Assembly (NCBI RefSeq): GCF_010998615.1 | Contig: NZ_JAAEAH010000039.1 | Location: 21,215 to 85,214 of the forward strand | Reading direction: 5' to 3' | From: Myxococcus sp. CA023 | GTDB lineage: Bacteria; Myxococcota; Myxococcia; Myxococcales; Myxococcaceae | Length of the DNA: 64,000 bases | Part shown: positions 35,849 to 45,111 of the stretch, one piece after another | Layout: each line of letters starts with the position of its first letter | How positions within the stretch are numbered: the first letter of the stretch is position 1 | Position numbers and translations under genes: made by a program | Notes under the pieces: generated by a model | Databases searched by the model: none | What the model saw: only the letters and a program-made list of their open reading frames with translations | Told to the model about the DNA's origin: nothing

Positions 35849-38800
35849 TCACGGTCCCCACACCGGCCCGCTTGGGGTGACCGTCATCGCTTGCACCCCC
35901 GCACGCAGCGGCGCCGGAGTGGCCGCGCCGCTGGCGGCGTAGCCGAAGCTGCCGCCCGTGCTCTCAATCCCCTTCTCGAAGCGGACCACCGCGCTTCCGC
36001 GGGTTGGGTGACTCAACGTCACGCTGTACGCGGTCGTCGTCTCGTCGAGCGTGAGCTGCAGCGCCGCGCTGTCGGCCACATCCTTGGCCTGCACGACGTG
36101 AAGGAAGTGGCTCACCACCTGCCCGTGGGTCTCAATCTCTCCACGGAACTGGCCCACCGGGTACGGGTAGGTGCCATCGCCGCGCACCGGGCCGCGCTCG
36201 TCGACGATTCGCCGGACCGGATTGGCTGGAACCAGGGTGCTGACCCGCAGCTGCTGCCCGCCACTGTTCGCGGACCAGGTGTTGCCCGTGAGCACCGGGG
36301 GCTCCGGGAAATGAATCAAGAAGGTCTTGGCAACCGAGGCGTCATCCCGTGCGCTTTCGAGCCGGTCGAACACAATCAGGGTGTCGAGCGGACGCACGAA
36401 CAAGGTCTCACGCACCACCCGTCCTGCGTGCGGGTTGCCGACCTCGGCCTCTCGGTGGGCCCACTCGGCGTTCAAGTCATACACGCCGGTGAGGTCGACC
36501 GCGGCGTAACTCGCCACTGACGACGACTCCAGGCGCAGCATTCGCGGCGCGTGGTGGTAGTAGCCGACCGTGCCCAGCCCCTCGAACAAGAGCGTGTTGT
36601 GCGCCACGGGTGACGCGCAGTCGACCGCCGCGCCACCGGCGTATCCGACGATGGAGTTGGCGTAGCCCACCGTCTCGCGGGTCAGGAACTCGCCCGCGCG
36701 CCACACCTGGAAGTTGCCGGAGTCGCGGTGCTCATGGCCCGCGTTGGCCGTCACACCGAACTGCAGGTTGACCAGGGTCGCATCGGGCGCCCACGCCGTC
36801 TTGGCGTACACCATGTCCAGTCCAGGTGCGTGGTAGTCGAGCGGCAACTCCGCGAGGTCACGAGACGGCACCGCCGCCAACGTGTCGCTGTAGACGTACC
36901 GGATGAGACGGTCGTCGATCGGATGGCCGGTGAGTTCCAGGAAGCGCTTGGCATAACCCGCGACGGGCTGGTCCGACCACTCCCCGATGAGCGGGGCGAA
37001 GTAGCTGCCCAGCGACGTCTGCGCGGTGTTGCTGGGATTCCACCGGTTCAGCCAGCGCTCGTCGTCATTGAATGGGAAGGTCTCGAACAGCTGGAACTGG
37101 CCCCTCCGGCTGGGCCCCGGCGTGGTCGAGTAGATGGACCAGAAGACCGACGCCATGAAGTAGTCGGTCTGGTTCCACATGTCGTGGCCATACAGGCCCA
37201 GCGTGGTGAACGGCACCGTCATGTAGCCGAACGTCCGGCGGCCATAGGTCGAGCCCTCGTGCGGCGCGCCGCCCGCCCCCGGCCCATCCAGATAGGGCCG
37301 CAGCGAGAAGGCCCAGCGTGATTTCATCGCGTACTGCAGGAGCTCGTTGGCGAACGGCTGGTTTTCATGCCAGCTGGCAATGGCCCACAGGAGCGCGTTG
37401 CGGAAGTACCCCGTGTAGTAGTTGTTGCCCTCCATGCCGATGCCGCCCCACGGATTACCGTTGAGCGCCTCGATGGCGAAGTTCCACCGGTTGATCAGGA
37501 GCGTGCGCTCCGCCGGAAGCAGGTGGGCGAAACACCAGTCGTAGGTGAGGATGACCGCCTCGCCGTACCAGCGGGCCGGATCACTCGACACCGTGTTCTC
37601 AGAGATGGGAATCTCGGTGCGCACCGCCCAGTCAATCGCGGCGCGGCACGACGCCGGGGTGCCGGTGAGCAGCGAGTGCATTGCCGCATCGATGGCCTGC
37701 TCGGGCGCTTGCACGTTCGCGACAGGCGTGTACGGGTGCTGCGCGAAATACGCCTGGGCCCGGGCCAGCCGGTCCGCCGTGAACCACACCCGAGGATGCG
37801 CCACCGGGATATCGAGCACCACGGGCGGCCCGTTGGCGATGGTCAACATGACTGGCACCGAGGTGGTCCGGTTGCCGGCGCGGTCCCGTGCCACCGCCGT
37901 CACCGGGAAGGTGCCGTCCCCCAGCAGGGTGGTGGAGACGTTGATCCAATAGGGATAGCTGAGGTCTTCGCGCCCGAAGTCCTGTCCGTTCACCTGCAAC
38001 TGCACGCCAGCAACCCTCACATTGTCATGGGCGTCGACCCTGACTTGGAGGGTACCGCCCACCGTCACGCCGCTCTCGGGCGCGACGATTCGGACCTGAG
38101 GCGGCGTGACGTCGGGAGGTGGCGCGCTCACGTTGACGGATACCGGCGCGGAGACGGTGACATTGCCAGCGGCATCGCGAGCCACCGCGGTCAACTGCCT
38201 GAGCCCATAAGGCTGGAGCGCCTCGGTGTCGAGCGTCACCGACCAGGGTGCGGCCATGTCCGGCGCGCCGACCTGAACGCCGTCGAGTTCGACGTGGACC
38301 CGGGTGACGCCCACGTTGTCGCTCGCGCTCATCCGCACCGTGAAGGGACCGCTGACCGCCTCTCCCGCAACGGGCGCGGTCACCTGCACCTCGGGAGGCG
38401 TGGTGTCGACAACGGCGTTGGCGACGGTGACGCGGATCGGCGCCGAGGCGGTGAGGTTGCCAGCGGCGTCGCGCGCGTGCGCGGTCAACACATGGTTTCC
38501 ATTGCGGAACATGCGGGTGTCGAGCTGCGTCGAGTCGAGGTTGCGGCCGTCGATGCGCAGCTGCACGCCGACCACGCCGACGTCGTCGCTCGCGTCCACG
38601 GCGATGCCGACCACGCCCTGCACCGTCGCGCCCGCCGCGGGCGCCGTGATTGCAACGGACGGAGGCGTGGTATCGCTGCGCGGCGCAGGCGCGGTGTACT
38701 CAATGGTGAGGAGCGGCCGACGCTCCGGCTGGGTGGCCAGGCTGGTGAAGACCTTGGCCACCTTCCCAATCCTCGAGTTCGCCAACATCACGCCCTGGTT

Positions 38801-39352
38801 CGTCGACGGGTCGTCGACCCACGACTGCACCACCGCCACGTCGAGTGGCACGTCGTGCACGCTCACCGTGCCCGGAAACGTGGAGACCTCGAACGACGAA
38901 CCGGCGACGAGGTCCGTCCCCTGCCCGGCCGCCCCCAGCCGGTCCCACTCCAGCCCATCGTCGCGGAACTGCCATCCCAGTCCGTTGGCCCCCAGGTTCC
39001 AGGGCGCCTGCACGTATGCGCCTCGAATCGAGAAGTCGCCGGTGTAGGTCTCCACCGCGAAACGCAGCGTCGCGCTCTCAACCACCGCCCCAGCCGGCAC
39101 GCCCGTCTGCGGGAAGCGCAACAAGGCCTGAACCTCATAGTCCTCGGTCTGGAACACCCCGAGCAGCGCCTGATTGCGATGCGCCGCGCCGTTCTGCGTC
39201 ATGCCTTGGCTGGTGATGGCCACCGCCTCTGACACAGTCACCGGCGAGGTCACAGCCCGCAGCGCGGCCCCCGTGCCGGCTTCCGGCGCGCCATCCTTCG
39301 TGCATCCCGTGAGCAAGAGCGCGCCAAGCACCGCTGCCCATACCCCAGCCAT
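35849..39352 (-). CDS. Modular heparinase II/III-like polysaccharide lyase lipoprotein
   Basis: The 1167-residue protein starts at 39352 (AGGAA eight bases upstream) with a lipoprotein signal (VLGALLLTGC). Residues about 30-210 form a DNRLRE-type carbohydrate-associated domain (LLRFPQTGVPAGAVVESATL ... RRPLLTIEY). Three Ig-like repeats of about 95 residues follow, each beginning T-P-P-x-V and ending A-R-D-x-A-G-N-x-T. The C-terminal 620 residues are an alpha/alpha-toroid (WYGEAVILTYDWCFAHLLPA, GGIGMEGNNYYTGYFRNALL) plus heparinase II/III beta-sandwich with NAGHEHRDSGNFQVWRAGE. Such lyases cleave uronic-acid polysaccharides (glycosaminoglycan- or alginate-like). Exposure on the cell surface is inferred. 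Confidence 0.85.
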   Translation of the reverse strand: MAGVWAAVLGALLLTGCTKDGAPEAGTGAALRAVTSPVTVSEAVAITSQGMTQNGAAHRNQALLGVFQTEDYEVQALLRFPQTGVPAGAVVESATLRFAVETYTGDFSIRGAYVQAPWNLGANGLGWQFRDDGLEWDRLGAAGQGTDLVAGSSFEVSTFPGTVSVHDVPLDVAVVQSWVDDPSTNQGVMLANSRIGKVAKVFTSLATQPERRPLLTIEYTAPAPRSDTTPPSVAITAPAAGATVQGVVGIAVDASDDVGVVGVQLRIDGRNLDSTQLDTRMFRNGNHVLTAHARDAAGNLTASAPIRVTVANAVVDTTPPEVQVTAPVAGEAVSGPFTVRMSASDNVGVTRVHVELDGVQVGAPDMAAPWSVTLDTEALQPYGLRQLTAVARDAAGNVTVSAPVSVNVSAPPPDVTPPQVRIVAPESGVTVGGTLQVRVDAHDNVRVAGVQLQVNGQDFGREDLSYPYWINVSTTLLGDGTFPVTAVARDRAGNRTTSVPVMLTIANGPPVVLDIPVAHPRVWFTADRLARAQAYFAQHPYTPVANVQAPEQAIDAAMHSLLTGTPASCRAAIDWAVRTEIPISENTVSSDPARWYGEAVILTYDWCFAHLLPAERTLLINRWNFAIEALNGNPWGGIGMEGNNYYTGYFRNALLWAIASWHENQPFANELLQYAMKSRWAFSLRPYLDGPGAGGAPHEGSTYGRRTFGYMTVPFTTLGLYGHDMWNQTDYFMASVFWSIYSTTPGPSRRGQFQLFETFPFNDDERWLNRWNPSNTAQTSLGSYFAPLIGEWSDQPVAGYAKRFLELTGHPIDDRLIRYVYSDTLAAVPSRDLAELPLDYHAPGLDMVYAKTAWAPDATLVNLQFGVTANAGHEHRDSGNFQVWRAGEFLTRETVGYANSIVGYAGGAAVDCASPVAHNTLLFEGLGTVGYYHHAPRMLRLESSSVASYAAVDLTGVYDLNAEWAHREAEVGNPHAGRVVRETLFVRPLDTLIVFDRLESARDDASVAKTFLIHFPEPPVLTGNTWSANSGGQQLRVSTLVPANPVRRIVDERGPVRGDGTYPYPVGQFRGEIETHGQVVSHFLHVVQAKDVADSAALQLTLDETTTAYSVTLSHPTRGSAVVRFEKGIESTGGSFGYAASGAATPAPLRAGVQAMTVTPSGPVWGP

Positions 39353-39477
39353 ACTGCTTATTCCTGAGTTCATTGTCTGACAGCTATTAGCGCACCGGTG
39401 ACGGGAAGTCCAAAGGGGCGTCTGCGTTTGCGCTGCCAGCCCCGCTGCGCTGGGGCAAGACATCTCTGCGAAAGCCC

Positions 39478-40509
39478 TCATGGCGCCGGTGAATCGAGCG
39501 CTTTCAACGGTGAGCGCCGGGAGCGCGAGTTGCCGCGCCTTCCTCGTGGCGTCTCTCCGACGTACCGCCGGAACACGCGGCGGAACGCAGCGGTGTCGGC
39601 ATACCCCACCCGGGCAGCGACATCTTCGACCGACGCATGAGTCGTCTCGAGCAGGTGGGAGGCGTGAGCCACGCGCACCCGCTGCACGAACTCGAGCGGC
39701 GTCATGCCAAGCCCGGCCTGCACCCGCCGCGCGAGCGTGCGCGAGGAGGTGGCAGCGGCACGGGCGAGTTCATCGAGCGTCAGTTGCCGGCTCAGATTCG
39801 CGGCGACGAATTGCTCCACGGCGCGCAGCGCCGGGTCCGAGACGCGGAGGTGCTCCATCACCATGTACCTGGCCTGTGAAACACGCTCGTCGAGCACGAG
39901 GTAGCGGGCCACCAGGTGCGCGAGCGATGGACTCGCGACCCGCGCGACGATGGCCAGCACCAGGTCCGCATGCGCGAAGGCCGAGCCCGCGGTGAGGACG
40001 CCGTCGCTCTCGACAACCATCCGGTCCGGCTGGAGGGCGACCTCGGGGAAGCGACGCACGAACGAGGGGACGAGCCACCAGGTCGTCGTCGCGCTCCGCC
40101 CCGCGAGGAGGCCGGACGCCGCGAGGACGAAGGTCGCGGAGCACGAGGCCGCGACCATGGCGCCTTTCGCCGCCGCGCGCGCGAGCAACGTGATGCCACG
40201 CGCCGCATCGGCCCGCGAGAGCAGCTTTTCGATGGCGCGCTCGCTCGCTGCGGAGAGCCCAGGGACCAGCAACACGTCTCCAGCCTTCACACCTCGGAGG
40301 CTCAGCGCGCCGTCCATGGAGACGGTGCGTCCCGTGCCCGAGCGGACCGGCTGACCGTCGAGCGACACCACCCGCTGACGCAAGACCTGGGCACCCCGGG
40401 GAACCGAGGCGAGCCCTGCCGCGACGAGTCGTGCGGCCGTGTCGACCACATCGAGCCCCACGCCCAGCGAGCCCTCTGCCACGCCATCGAACACCACATG
40501 CGTAATCAC
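39478..40509 (-). CDS. GlxA-type AraC family regulator (DJ-1/PfpI + HTH)
   Basis: The protein has an N-terminal DJ-1/PfpI-like domain (ITHVVFDGVAEGSLGVGLDV, GDVLLVPGLSA, AASCSATFVLAASGLLAGR) with the nucleophile-elbow Cys in ASCSATF, and a C-terminal AraC domain with two helix-turn-helix units (LTLDELARAAATSSRTLARR, SVEDVAARVGYADTAAFRRV). A GTG at 40509 gives the start expected from the family; a longer frame up to 40599 would run into the divergent gene. The divergent dienelactone hydrolase is its likely target. About 343 residues, usual for the family. Confidence 0.85.
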   Translation of the reverse strand: MITHVVFDGVAEGSLGVGLDVVDTAARLVAAGLASVPRGAQVLRQRVVSLDGQPVRSGTGRTVSMDGALSLRGVKAGDVLLVPGLSAASERAIEKLLSRADAARGITLLARAAAKGAMVAASCSATFVLAASGLLAGRSATTTWWLVPSFVRRFPEVALQPDRMVVESDGVLTAGSAFAHADLVLAIVARVASPSLAHLVARYLVLDERVSQARYMVMEHLRVSDPALRAVEQFVAANLSRQLTLDELARAAATSSRTLARRVQAGLGMTPLEFVQRVRVAHASHLLETTHASVEDVAARVGYADTAAFRRVFRRYVGETPRGRRGNSRSRRSPLKALDSPAP

Positions 40510-40583
40510 GGTGGCAAGAATAGCCCGTTCATTGTCAATCTCGCCACTGGCCGCGGAGGATGGACTTCCCCCATCGTCCAGGC

Positions 40584-41429
40584 ATGAGCCCATCCACACC
40601 TGACCCCACGGCCGACGACCCTCTCGATGACTTCGCCCGGCGGCCCATCACCCTCAACGCCGCCATGCGAACGGTCTACGTCGCCGGCCACGGCCCCGCC
40701 GTCATCGTCATGGCCGAGATGCCAGGCATCAGCCCGCACGTCGCCCGCTTCGCGCGTTGGGTCCGCGACGCAGGCTTCACTGTCTACATGCCTTCGCTCT
40801 TCGGCAGAGACGGTGCCTACCCTCGCGCGGAGGAGGGGCGCGCCATCCTGCAACGCGCCTGCGTGAGCGCGGAGTTCCGAGCGTTCGCGGCGAATGAGTC
40901 GAGCCCCGTGACGCAGTGGCTGCGTGCCCTGGCCCGCCTCGCACATGAGGAGTGTGGCGGTCCGGGGGTCGGCGCGATTGGGATGTGCTTCACGGGGAAC
41001 TTCGCGCTCTCGATGATGCTCGAACACGCGATGCTCGCTCCTGTCATGTGTCAGCCGTCGCTGCCCCTGAGCGACACCGGCGCGATTCAACTGGCACCTG
41101 ACGAGCTTGCCGCCGTGAAGGAGCGCCTCGAACGTGACGACCTGACGGTGCTCGCCTATCGGTTCGAGGGAGACCGATTCTGCACGGCGCAGCGCTTCCA
41201 GGCATATACGGCCGCGCTCGGAAAGCGCTTCGTTCCTAGAGTACTGCCTGCGTCCGCCGCGAACCCGACGCCGCCCCCCTTCTTCGCGGAAGTCGTCGGG
41301 TGCGCCCACAGCGTCGTGACTGCCCATCTCATCGACGCGGAGGGAGAGCCCACTCGCGCGGCGCGAGACGAAATCCTCGCCTTCTTCGCTCAGCGGTTGG
41401 GACGCGAGGGAGCACAAAGCACGACGTGA
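40584..41429 (+). CDS. Dienelactone hydrolase family protein
   Basis: The 281-residue enzyme has the DLH features: VIVMAEMPGISPHVARFARW (strand and E of the triad region), GMCFTGNFA with the nucleophilic Cys (G-x-C-x-x-G) and a late VVGCAHSVVTAHL with His. The fold length is about right. It is divergent from a GlxA-type regulator; the 74-base gap would hold the shared control region. In the family the reaction is lactone or ester hydrolysis, often in aromatic degradation; no other such genes are near, so the natural substrate is open. The start at 40584 is preferred; an ATG at 40560 has a too-close GGAGG. Confidence 0.82.
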   Translation: MSPSTPDPTADDPLDDFARRPITLNAAMRTVYVAGHGPAVIVMAEMPGISPHVARFARWVRDAGFTVYMPSLFGRDGAYPRAEEGRAILQRACVSAEFRAFAANESSPVTQWLRALARLAHEECGGPGVGAIGMCFTGNFALSMMLEHAMLAPVMCQPSLPLSDTGAIQLAPDELAAVKERLERDDLTVLAYRFEGDRFCTAQRFQAYTAALGKRFVPRVLPASAANPTPPPFFAEVVGCAHSVVTAHLIDAEGEPTRAARDEILAFFAQRLGREGAQSTT

Positions 41430-41757
41430 TGCGCCACTCGCCCCCGAGAACAGCCAGCAGGGAGCCCACTTCCGTTTCCCTTTTCTGAAGGGCGCGAAGC
41501 GAGAGCCCCACCGCGCCGGACCGCCGGGCCAGCTTCTTCAAGCGCGCCACCTCCGCTGAGTGAATGGCCGCGAGCCCGGCCCGGGCGACTTCACTCGGCT
41601 CCGCGTCCACAGCCCGCCTGAGTGCCTGCACCTGGCACTCAGACTCGGGCTTGGAGCAGATAGGCCCGCGAAAGCAGTGGCCCAGGTGGCTCCGGAGCGA
41701 GCCCTGGGGAGCGGCACCATTCCTCGCGAAGACGGCGACAAGAGGCATCTGCATCAC
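41329..41757 (-). CDS. Possible small hypothetical protein downstream of the phosphatase gene
   Basis: A 142-residue frame starts 6 bases after the phosphatase stop codon on the same strand. Its first two thirds look protein-like (helical, VQALRRAVDAEPSEVARAGL, EVARLKKLARRSG) and have mostly G/C third positions. However it overlaps the end of the dienelactone hydrolase gene by about 100 bases and has no good ribosome binding site, so its reality is uncertain. Confidence 0.35.
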   Translation of the reverse strand: MMQMPLVAVFARNGAAPQGSLRSHLGHCFRGPICSKPESECQVQALRRAVDAEPSEVARAGLAAIHSAEVARLKKLARRSGAVGLSLRALQKRETEVGSLLAVLGGEWRITSCFVLPRVPTAERRRRGFRLAPREWALPPRR

Positions 41758-41763
41758 GCCAGC

Positions 41764-42468
41764 TCAGGGGAGAGCAGCGCCGGCGCCCGGCCGCGTCGCA
41801 AGAAGCGCCGTGGCCAGTTCCGCAAGGGCCCCCGATTGCGTCGCAGAGAGTCGCACCGCGGGCCGCGCGCGCTGCACCATCGAGAGCGCGGTCGACGCAT
41901 CCAACGCATCACCTCGGGCAATGAGGAGCGCGGCCGCAATCATCCCGGTGCGTCCGTGCCCTTGCGCACAGTGGATGTAGAGCGCCCCAGGTCCGACAGC
42001 CAGCTCACGCAGGACAGGGGTCACTCTCGCTACGGGCAGAATCGAAGCATCAAGGATGGGCAGGGCGACATACCGGCCCGCGCGACGAATTCCCTCCGGT
42101 TCGACGAACTCAGACGTCAGATCGAGCACGGTCACGATGCCGTCGGGAAGCTCTCCCGCCAGCAAGCGTCTGCCAATGAAAACGCCTGGCACCACTTCGT
42201 CGAACGCACGCTCTCGCGACAGCCATCGAGCCAAATGCCAGGCGCCCCAGGTCAGCAAGAGATAAGGCAGGAGCAGGATGACTGCCCAGGGCTGCATCCG
42301 CCCGTCCACACGCTTGCCGAAAGCGTGTTCGCCCAGTCCAGCGTAGGCGAGTGCCACCAGGATGAAGCTCACCCCAGGCCACAACAGAAGCCACGCGACG
42401 CCGCCCAGTCGCAGGGCCAGGAAGGCAATCAACACGGCAGCCATGGCGAAAACGAAGGCGTACTTCAT
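41764..42468 (-). CDS. Membrane-anchored dual-specificity/tyrosine phosphatase
   Basis: The 234-residue protein has about three N-terminal membrane helices (residues 3-25, 27-47, 62-84), followed by a cytoplasmic phosphatase domain. The P-loop is IHCAQGHGRTGMIAA (H-C-x5-R-[ST]), the general acid Asp likely in LPILDASILP. EVVPGVFIGRRLLAGELP and VLDLTSEF are typical of the DUSP family. It may dephosphorylate Tyr/Ser/Thr residues or a lipid phosphate; membrane anchoring favours an envelope-near substrate (inference). ATG at 42468 is chosen over 42477. Confidence 0.85.
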   Translation of the reverse strand: MKYAFVFAMAAVLIAFLALRLGGVAWLLLWPGVSFILVALAYAGLGEHAFGKRVDGRMQPWAVILLLPYLLLTWGAWHLARWLSRERAFDEVVPGVFIGRRLLAGELPDGIVTVLDLTSEFVEPEGIRRAGRYVALPILDASILPVARVTPVLRELAVGPGALYIHCAQGHGRTGMIAAALLIARGDALDASTALSMVQRARPAVRLSATQSGALAELATALLATRPGAGAALP

Positions 42469-42582
42469 GCGCGGCACAGCGTAGCCGGAACCGTGGGCGG
42501 CTACACGCCCATCCTGGAAGGGCTAATCACACGCGACCTCTCGGGACTGGTGGCCCCAGGTGCGTGAAGGCCGCCGCGCCCG

Positions 42583-44079
42583 CTAGAGAGTTCCCTGGGA
42601 AGCACCCAGCCCGCTCACGTGCTTGCGGACCATCAGACTCAAGGGCACGGCCACCAGGGCGATGACAGTCGCCACCAGGTACACGTGGTTGATGCCCGTC
42701 ACGAATGAGAGCAGCTCGATGTCACGACGCTCTGTCATCCCCTCCCGCGCGAGCACCTGCGCCTCCCGGGCCGCGAAGGTGGAGAGGAGCGACGTGAAGA
42801 TGGCAATCGAGAAGGCCCCGAACACGTTTCGCAGCCAGTTGCTGATGGACGAGGCGTGGCCACTCAGCTCCCGGGAGAGCTGCTCCATGCCCGCGTTGCT
42901 GGCCGGCATGATGGAGAGCGAGATGCCCACGTTCCGGACCAGCATCCACATCAGCACGTAGGTGTGGGAGACGTCCGGCGTCACGCGGCTCAAGGCATAC
43001 GTGCCGCCCGCAATCAACAGGACGCCCGCCGTCATGAGCGTGCTCGGCCCGAGCTTGCCGTACATCCGTCCGACCAGGGGCATCAGGAGCGCCATGGCCA
43101 AGGAGGCCGGGAGAAGAATCAACCCGGTCTTCAGCGGCGTCACGCCCTGGATTTCCTGGAGGAACAACGGGATGAGGAACGCGCCCGAATAGAGGCTGAT
43201 GGTGATGATGCTCGAGATGAGCAACGTCACCACGTAGCGGCCGTTGGCCAGCACCCGCAGGTCAAGCAGCGGCGCATGCGTCCTCAGCTGGCGGACGACG
43301 AAGTAGACGAGAGACACCGTCCCCAGCGCGGCCAGCGACACGGTCTTCGCATCCGTCCATCCCCAGGCCCGTCCCTGACTCAAGGCGATCAGCAGCGCCA
43401 GCGTTCCGGTGATGACGGTGAGCAGCCCGGGGAAATCGAACGCCTTCGGGACCTCCAGGCGGTAGTAGGGAACGGTCCGCACCGCCATCGCCACGGCGGC
43501 GAGGCCCAACGGCACGTTCATGAAGAACAACCACCGCCAATTGCCCAGCGTCATCAGCCAGCCCGCCAGCGTGGGCCCGAAGGCGGGAGCGAGCATCGAG
43601 GACAAGGTCCAGAGGCTCGCGGCCAGCGCCTGCCGTTCACGCGGCAGCAGCTGGTAGATGAGCGTCATCGTCACCGGCATGATGGCGCCACAGAACGCGC
43701 CCTGGACAAACCGGAAGGCCACCAGCGAGCGCGTGTCCCAGGCCACCCCACACAGCACGGAGGCCACGAGGAAACCCACCAGGCTGGCCACGTACACCCA
43801 CTTGAAGCTGAAGCGTCCACCCAGATAGCCGGTGAGCGGGGCGCTCGTTCCCATGGCGAGCATGAAGCCCGTCAGGGTCCACTGCACGGAGGACAGCTCC
43901 GCCCCGAAGTGCCGCTGGAGTTCGGGAATGGCGATGGTGATCGTGCTGGAGCTCAGCACCGACATGAACGACCCGACAAACAGGGTGAACATGAACGGCC
44001 AGAAGCGCTGAACTGTCGGCTCGTCGGCGGAGTGCATGGGCGGCGGCAGGCGCTGGAGCGCGAGACCGAAGCCACTCAT
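42583..44079 (-). CDS. DHA2 (EmrB/QacA) family MFS drug exporter
   Basis: The 498-residue protein has 14 predicted membrane helices. Motifs are typical of the DHA2 family: SSTITIAIPELQRHFGAELS, VQWTLTGFMLAMGTSAPLTG, ending in motif A-like YLGGRFSFKW, and the motif C-like GPTLAGWLMTLGNWRWLFFM. It would export drugs or other amphiphiles using the proton gradient. There is no MFP (EmrA) or TetR gene beside it. The start could also be 44037. Confidence 0.9.
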   Translation of the reverse strand: MSGFGLALQRLPPPMHSADEPTVQRFWPFMFTLFVGSFMSVLSSSTITIAIPELQRHFGAELSSVQWTLTGFMLAMGTSAPLTGYLGGRFSFKWVYVASLVGFLVASVLCGVAWDTRSLVAFRFVQGAFCGAIMPVTMTLIYQLLPRERQALAASLWTLSSMLAPAFGPTLAGWLMTLGNWRWLFFMNVPLGLAAVAMAVRTVPYYRLEVPKAFDFPGLLTVITGTLALLIALSQGRAWGWTDAKTVSLAALGTVSLVYFVVRQLRTHAPLLDLRVLANGRYVVTLLISSIITISLYSGAFLIPLFLQEIQGVTPLKTGLILLPASLAMALLMPLVGRMYGKLGPSTLMTAGVLLIAGGTYALSRVTPDVSHTYVLMWMLVRNVGISLSIMPASNAGMEQLSRELSGHASSISNWLRNVFGAFSIAIFTSLLSTFAAREAQVLAREGMTERRDIELLSFVTGINHVYLVATVIALVAVPLSLMVRKHVSGLGASQGTL

Positions 44080-44159
44080 GAATCACGGCTGACGCCGAGG
44101 GTCCAGCCGGAAGGGACCCGCCGCAGCCGCCGGCCCTCGGCTGCGCTCTGCTCAGACGT

Positions 44160-44540
44160 CTACCTGGACCACCCCGGCCCCACCGACATCTCGTAGTCGA
44201 GGCGAACCACTTCATTGACGCCAACCGAGAAGTCTGTGCACCGCCCGAACGTCGTGCAGATTCGATAGTCCCCCATGACCAGCGAGGCTTCATAGAAGCC
44301 GTCCTCGTTCGATGTCACGGAAACCACGTCCGCGTCATGGGGCAGGGACTTGACCCGCAAGGTCATCGACCGCGGCTCGCGCTCACACTCAGAAGGACAC
44401 ACGTCATTGACATAGGAGGTCATCCCATAGACTCCCTGCGATATCGTCACGGCCTCCGCAGGGTCGACATCACCGCAGGCCACGCTGCTCAAGGTCATGA
44501 CGGCGAGCGACGCCAAGCATCCTCGGGAGATCATTTTCAT
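44160..44540 (-). CDS. Small lipoprotein, unknown
   Basis: The 126-residue protein has a lipoprotein signal ending TLSSVACGD. The rest shows a beta-sandwich look (MTLRVKSLPHDADVVSVTSN, EDGFYEASLVMGDYRICTTF), resembling a carboxypeptidase-regulatory/Cna-B-like fold, with four Cys that may form two disulfides. It sits 36 bases downstream of the mazF-like gene but is exported, so it is not an antitoxin. Confidence 0.7.
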   Translation of the reverse strand: MKMISRGCLASLAVMTLSSVACGDVDPAEAVTISQGVYGMTSYVNDVCPSECEREPRSMTLRVKSLPHDADVVSVTSNEDGFYEASLVMGDYRICTTFGRCTDFSVGVNEVVRLDYEMSVGPGWSR

Positions 44541-44576
44541 CAGAACAGACTATGCCGCAGCCCCTCAAATGTCACT

Positions 44577-44945
44577 TCACGGCCTCCTGAAGAACGACAC
44601 CTGTTGGAAGCGCAGGCCGGCAAGAATCTGTTCCACCCGCGCGTCCGACAGCGCCCCGATTCGCTCTCCCAGACGCACCTTGTCGACCGAGGACACCTGC
44701 GACACGACGACGACGCTCTGCTTGGGGAGGTTTCCCTCTCCCACTTCGAGCAGCACGTTCCCCGGCTCGCTGGCCCGGTGCAGGTTCGACGTCAGCGCAC
44801 ACACGACCACCGTCGTGATACGTGAGTGATTGAAGACGTCGTCCTGGACCACCACGTGGGGGTGCGAATAGCTGGGGACCGGGCCTCGTGAGTCGTCGGG
44901 CTCCACCCAGAACACATCACCGCGGTTGATTCGCTCGGGGGGCAT
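44577..44945 (-). CDS. mazF: Solitary MazF/PemK-type toxin (endoribonuclease)
   Basis: The 122-residue protein shows the PemK/MazF fold: INRGDVFWVEPDDSRGPVPS, HPHVVVQDDVFNHSRITTVV, VCALTSNLHRASEPGNVLLE and QVSSVDKVRLGERIGALSD. Toxins of this family cut single-stranded mRNA at short motifs. No antitoxin-like gene is beside it: upstream is a divergent WD40 gene, downstream a lipoprotein. Myxococcus xanthus has a solitary MazF of about this length (MazF-mx) whose activity is reported to be restrained by the regulator MrpC; this could be the orthologue. Orthology is inferred from family, length and solitude, not from alignment. The ATG at 44945 has GAGGG just upstream. Confidence 0.82.
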   Translation of the reverse strand: MPPERINRGDVFWVEPDDSRGPVPSYSHPHVVVQDDVFNHSRITTVVVCALTSNLHRASEPGNVLLEVGEGNLPKQSVVVVSQVSSVDKVRLGERIGALSDARVEQILAGLRFQQVSFFRRP

Positions 44946-45111
44946 GCCCTCGGGGTCTCCTGTGCCTGCCTCCGGCCTGGCGGCCCGGCCTTCTTAGCAC
45001 TTCTGCGTCAGGGCCCCGAGGGGTGGACGGAGAGACCGAGAACAACGACAACGCCGACCGGGCCAGGCACGTGAAGCGGTGTAGGGTTGGCCCAAACGAC
45101 CCGAGACGCGA

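Noticed and set aside
37367..39232. A 1.9-kb plus-strand open frame inside the heparinase-like gene
   Set aside because: Arg/His-rich shadow; the minus strand shows clear Ig and lyase domains.
42856..44196. A plus-strand open frame across the MFS exporter gene
   Set aside because: Gln/Arg/His-rich product without hydrophobic segments, antisense to a 14-helix transporter.
44160..44540. The lipoprotein gene next to the mazF-like gene as its antitoxin
   Set aside because: It has a lipoprotein signal and is exported, whereas the toxin acts in the cytoplasm.
44946..45111. An MrpC site upstream of the mazF-like gene
   Set aside because: A GTGT is present near 45080 but without a matching ACAC half at the right spacing.
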